This document shows, in pieces, positions 7,342-9,088 of a stretch of DNA of 9,088 nucleotides. The first letter of the stretch is position 1, and each line of letters opens with the position of its first letter. The stretch covers positions 1 through 9,088 of the forward strand of contig JANLHY010000087.1 in assembly GCA_024653795.1 (NCBI GenBank). Reading direction: 5' to 3'. The notes beneath the pieces were generated by a model that worked only from the letters and a program-made list of their open reading frames with translations, did not search any database and was not told the origin of the DNA. The position numbers were made by a program, and so were the translations under genes. The DNA comes from Candidatus Brocadiaceae bacterium (lineage in GTDB: Bacteria; Planctomycetota; Brocadiia; Brocadiales; Brocadiaceae).

Positions 7342-9088
7342 ATCTGATTCTTGCTATACATAATCATCAACCTATAGGCAATTTTGATAATGTAATAAGC
7401 GAGGCATGCGATAAGGCTTATAAACCGTTTCTGGACATTCTTGATAAATACCCATCCTTAAAGGTATCTATACATTTTTCCGGTTGTTTACTGGAATGGG
7501 TCGGAATTAACAAACCAGATATGATTGCTCAAATTAAACATCTTGTTAACAGGAATCAGATAGAATTAATGGGGGGAGGATTTTATGAGCCCATTATGGT
7601 TATGTTGCCTGAACGAGATAGAGTCGGGCAAATTAAAAGATACACAGAATACTTGCAGAAATATTTTGAGTGTAAAATACGGGGAATGTGGGTACCTGAA
7701 CGTGTTTGGGAGCAGAATTTGACAAAGACATTTGCAGATGCAGGCATGGAGTATACTGTATTAGACGATTCCCACTTTAAATATGCAGGGTTAGAAGACC
7801 CTCAGTTGGTGGGTTATTATGTGACAGAGGACCAAGGAAAAACGGTAAAAGTATTTCCTGCTAGTGAATTGCTACGATATTATATCCCATTTGAAGAACC
7901 ATCGAAGTGTATTGAATATTTCAAATCTTGTGCAACTGAAGGTGGAGACGTAACGATTGTTTATGCGGATGATGGAGAAAAGTTTGGAGTATGGCCAAAA
8001 ACGTATGACCATGTATACAAAAATGGCTGGCTGGAAAGGTTTATCAATTTATTGTTAGATAATGGAGACTGGATTAACTTAGTCACTTTTAGTGAAGTAA
8101 TCGATAATTTTTCCTCCAAAGGAAAGGTGTATTTGCCAGATGCTTCGTATCGTGAAATGTTGGAATGGGCTTTGCCTGTGGAGGTATATTTTAAATATGA
8201 AGATGTTTACAATAAGCTGAATCAGATTCCATGGGGGATAAATGTAAAACGTTTTATGAAAGGAGGCTTCTGGAGGAATTTCAAGATAAAATATCCTGAA
8301 TCCAATCTTCTTTATGCCAAAATGATGCATGTAAGTAATATGGTAGATTTAATGGATAAAAAGAAAGATGATTATACGGCTGCCCAGAAAGAACTATTTA
8401 TGGGACAGTGTAATTGTCCATACTGGCATGGGGTGTTTGGTGGGATATATTTACCACACCTTAGATTTGCTGTTACCAGTCATTTAATTGCTGCAGAGGT
8501 ATTGGCAGAGAAGGGAAAAGTAAAAGGAGTGCACTATTGCATTTCCGACTATGACTACGATACCAAAGATGAAATTTGTGTGAGTAATTCACAAATGACC
8601 GTTTATTTTAAACCGGATAGGGGTGGTCATATCTACGAGCTTGACTACAAGCCAAAAAGAATCAATTTACTTAATACCCTAATGCGGAGAAGAGAGGTGT
8701 ATCATGACAAGATTACTGACACACTTTATAAGGACGATTTGGAACAGGCGAAGAGTATCCACGATTTAATGCCTTCAAAACAGACTGGTCTGGAGAAAAT
8801 GCTGTACTATGATACGTATCTTAAGGAAGGCTTAATAGATCATTTCTTTGAACCTGGTACGACGGTAAAAGATGTTTTCAAGAATGAATATAGAGAAGCA
8901 GGTAGTTTTGTTACTTCCCCTTATAATTATACTGTAAAACAGGGTAAGGATAATCTGTTAATTAAATTGTATCGGGAAGGCGAGGTTGAATCTGGAGGAC
9001 ATCGATGTCCAGTTAGAATAATAAAAGAGATAACGATAATGAATAATGCGTCTTTGATAAATATTGTATATACTATTGAGAATCATTC
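7326..9088 (+). CDS. GH57 4-alpha-glucanotransferase/alpha-amylase, 3' truncated by window
   Basis: This frame stays open for 587 codons to the window edge, so the C-terminus is missing (relatives have about 650-700 residues). It closely resembles Thermococcus litoralis 4-alpha-glucanotransferase. IHNHQPIGNF (11-20) is the HQP region. GMWVPERVWE (120-129) holds the likely nucleophile E125. YADDGEKFG (213-221) holds the likely acid/base D216; the spacing of 91 equals that of the archaeal enzyme's E123 and D214. QCNCPYWHGVFGG (361-373) and IYLPHL (374-379) match the central DUF1925-like region, and about 400 onward matches the DUF1926-like beta domain. It should transfer or disproportionate maltodextrin segments in the cytoplasm; alpha-amylase activity is an alternative. 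A TAA at 7320-7322 brackets the ATG at 7326. It overlaps glgA by 16 bases and lacks a clear Shine-Dalgarno, so translation probably depends on ribosomes finishing glgA. Confidence 0.93.
   Translation, partial: MSRKINLILAIHNHQPIGNFDNVISEACDKAYKPFLDILDKYPSLKVSIHFSGCLLEWVGINKPDMIAQIKHLVNRNQIELMGGGFYEPIMVMLPERDRVGQIKRYTEYLQKYFECKIRGMWVPERVWEQNLTKTFADAGMEYTVLDDSHFKYAGLEDPQLVGYYVTEDQGKTVKVFPASELLRYYIPFEEPSKCIEYFKSCATEGGDVTIVYADDGEKFGVWPKTYDHVYKNGWLERFINLLLDNGDWINLVTFSEVIDNFSSKGKVYLPDASYREMLEWALPVEVYFKYEDVYNKLNQIPWGINVKRFMKGGFWRNFKIKYPESNLLYAKMMHVSNMVDLMDKKKDDYTAAQKELFMGQCNCPYWHGVFGGIYLPHLRFAVTSHLIAAEVLAEKGKVKGVHYCISDYDYDTKDEICVSNSQMTVYFKPDRGGHIYELDYKPKRINLLNTLMRRREVYHDKITDTLYKDDLEQAKSIHDLMPSKQTGLEKMLYYDTYLKEGLIDHFFEPGTTVKDVFKNEYREAGSFVTSPYNYTVKQGKDNLLIKLYREGEVESGGHRCPVRIIKEITIMNNASLINIVYTIENH

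Noticed and set aside
7571..7587. GGGGGGAGG followed by ATG inside the second GH57 gene, like an internal gene start
   Set aside because: The ATG is out of frame with the GH57 gene, no supported ORF follows, and the bases encode the MGGGFYEP segment of the enzyme.
8079..8330. Minus-strand frame opposite the second GH57 gene
   Set aside because: The + strand continues the TLGT-like protein without a break through this stretch.

Overview
The window is low in GC and almost fully coding on the + strand. It carries six genes in one direction (177 to beyond 9088). The only sizeable non-coding stretch is the first 176 bases. The gene content fits a Gram-negative anaerobe with exported c-type cytochromes and a GH57-based alpha-glucan metabolism. 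An anammox-type planctomycete (Brocadiales) or a similar deep-branching bacterium is my best guess, but the sequence does not prove it.

Layout: 1-176 holds an unidentifiable gene end or degraded remnant, a strong hairpin that could be a terminator, and a candidate promoter. 177-1208 encodes an exported DUF1573 protein built from three Ig-like repeats. 1238-2593 encodes an exported fusion of a degenerate 5'-nucleotidase (UshA)-like domain with a tetraheme cytochrome c554-like domain. 2605-4791 encodes a large cytoplasmic GH57 glycosidase. 4856-5881 encodes a GalT-family nucleotidyltransferase or phosphorylase. 5878-7341 encodes glycogen synthase GlgA. 7326 to the window end encodes a second GH57 enzyme of the 4-alpha-glucanotransferase type, cut off by the window edge.

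The last four genes form a coherent alpha-glucan (glycogen) module. GlgA makes the polymer, the two GH57 enzymes cut or rearrange it, and the GalT-like enzyme handles a nucleotide sugar or sugar phosphate. glgA overlaps galT by 4 nt and the last gene overlaps glgA by 16 nt, so translation is probably coupled. The first two genes encode exported proteins, yet they sit 11 nt upstream of the first cytoplasmic glycosidase. That makes an operon with a compartment switch whose functional logic is not obvious.

Points worth a second look are the UshA-like/cytochrome fusion, which has lost several metal ligands but keeps a CGC motif; a second CGC motif in the neighbouring DUF1573 protein; an HSHSQ active site in the GalT-like protein that suggests ADP-glucose phosphorylase; and canonical Shine-Dalgarno sequences at only one or two of six starts.
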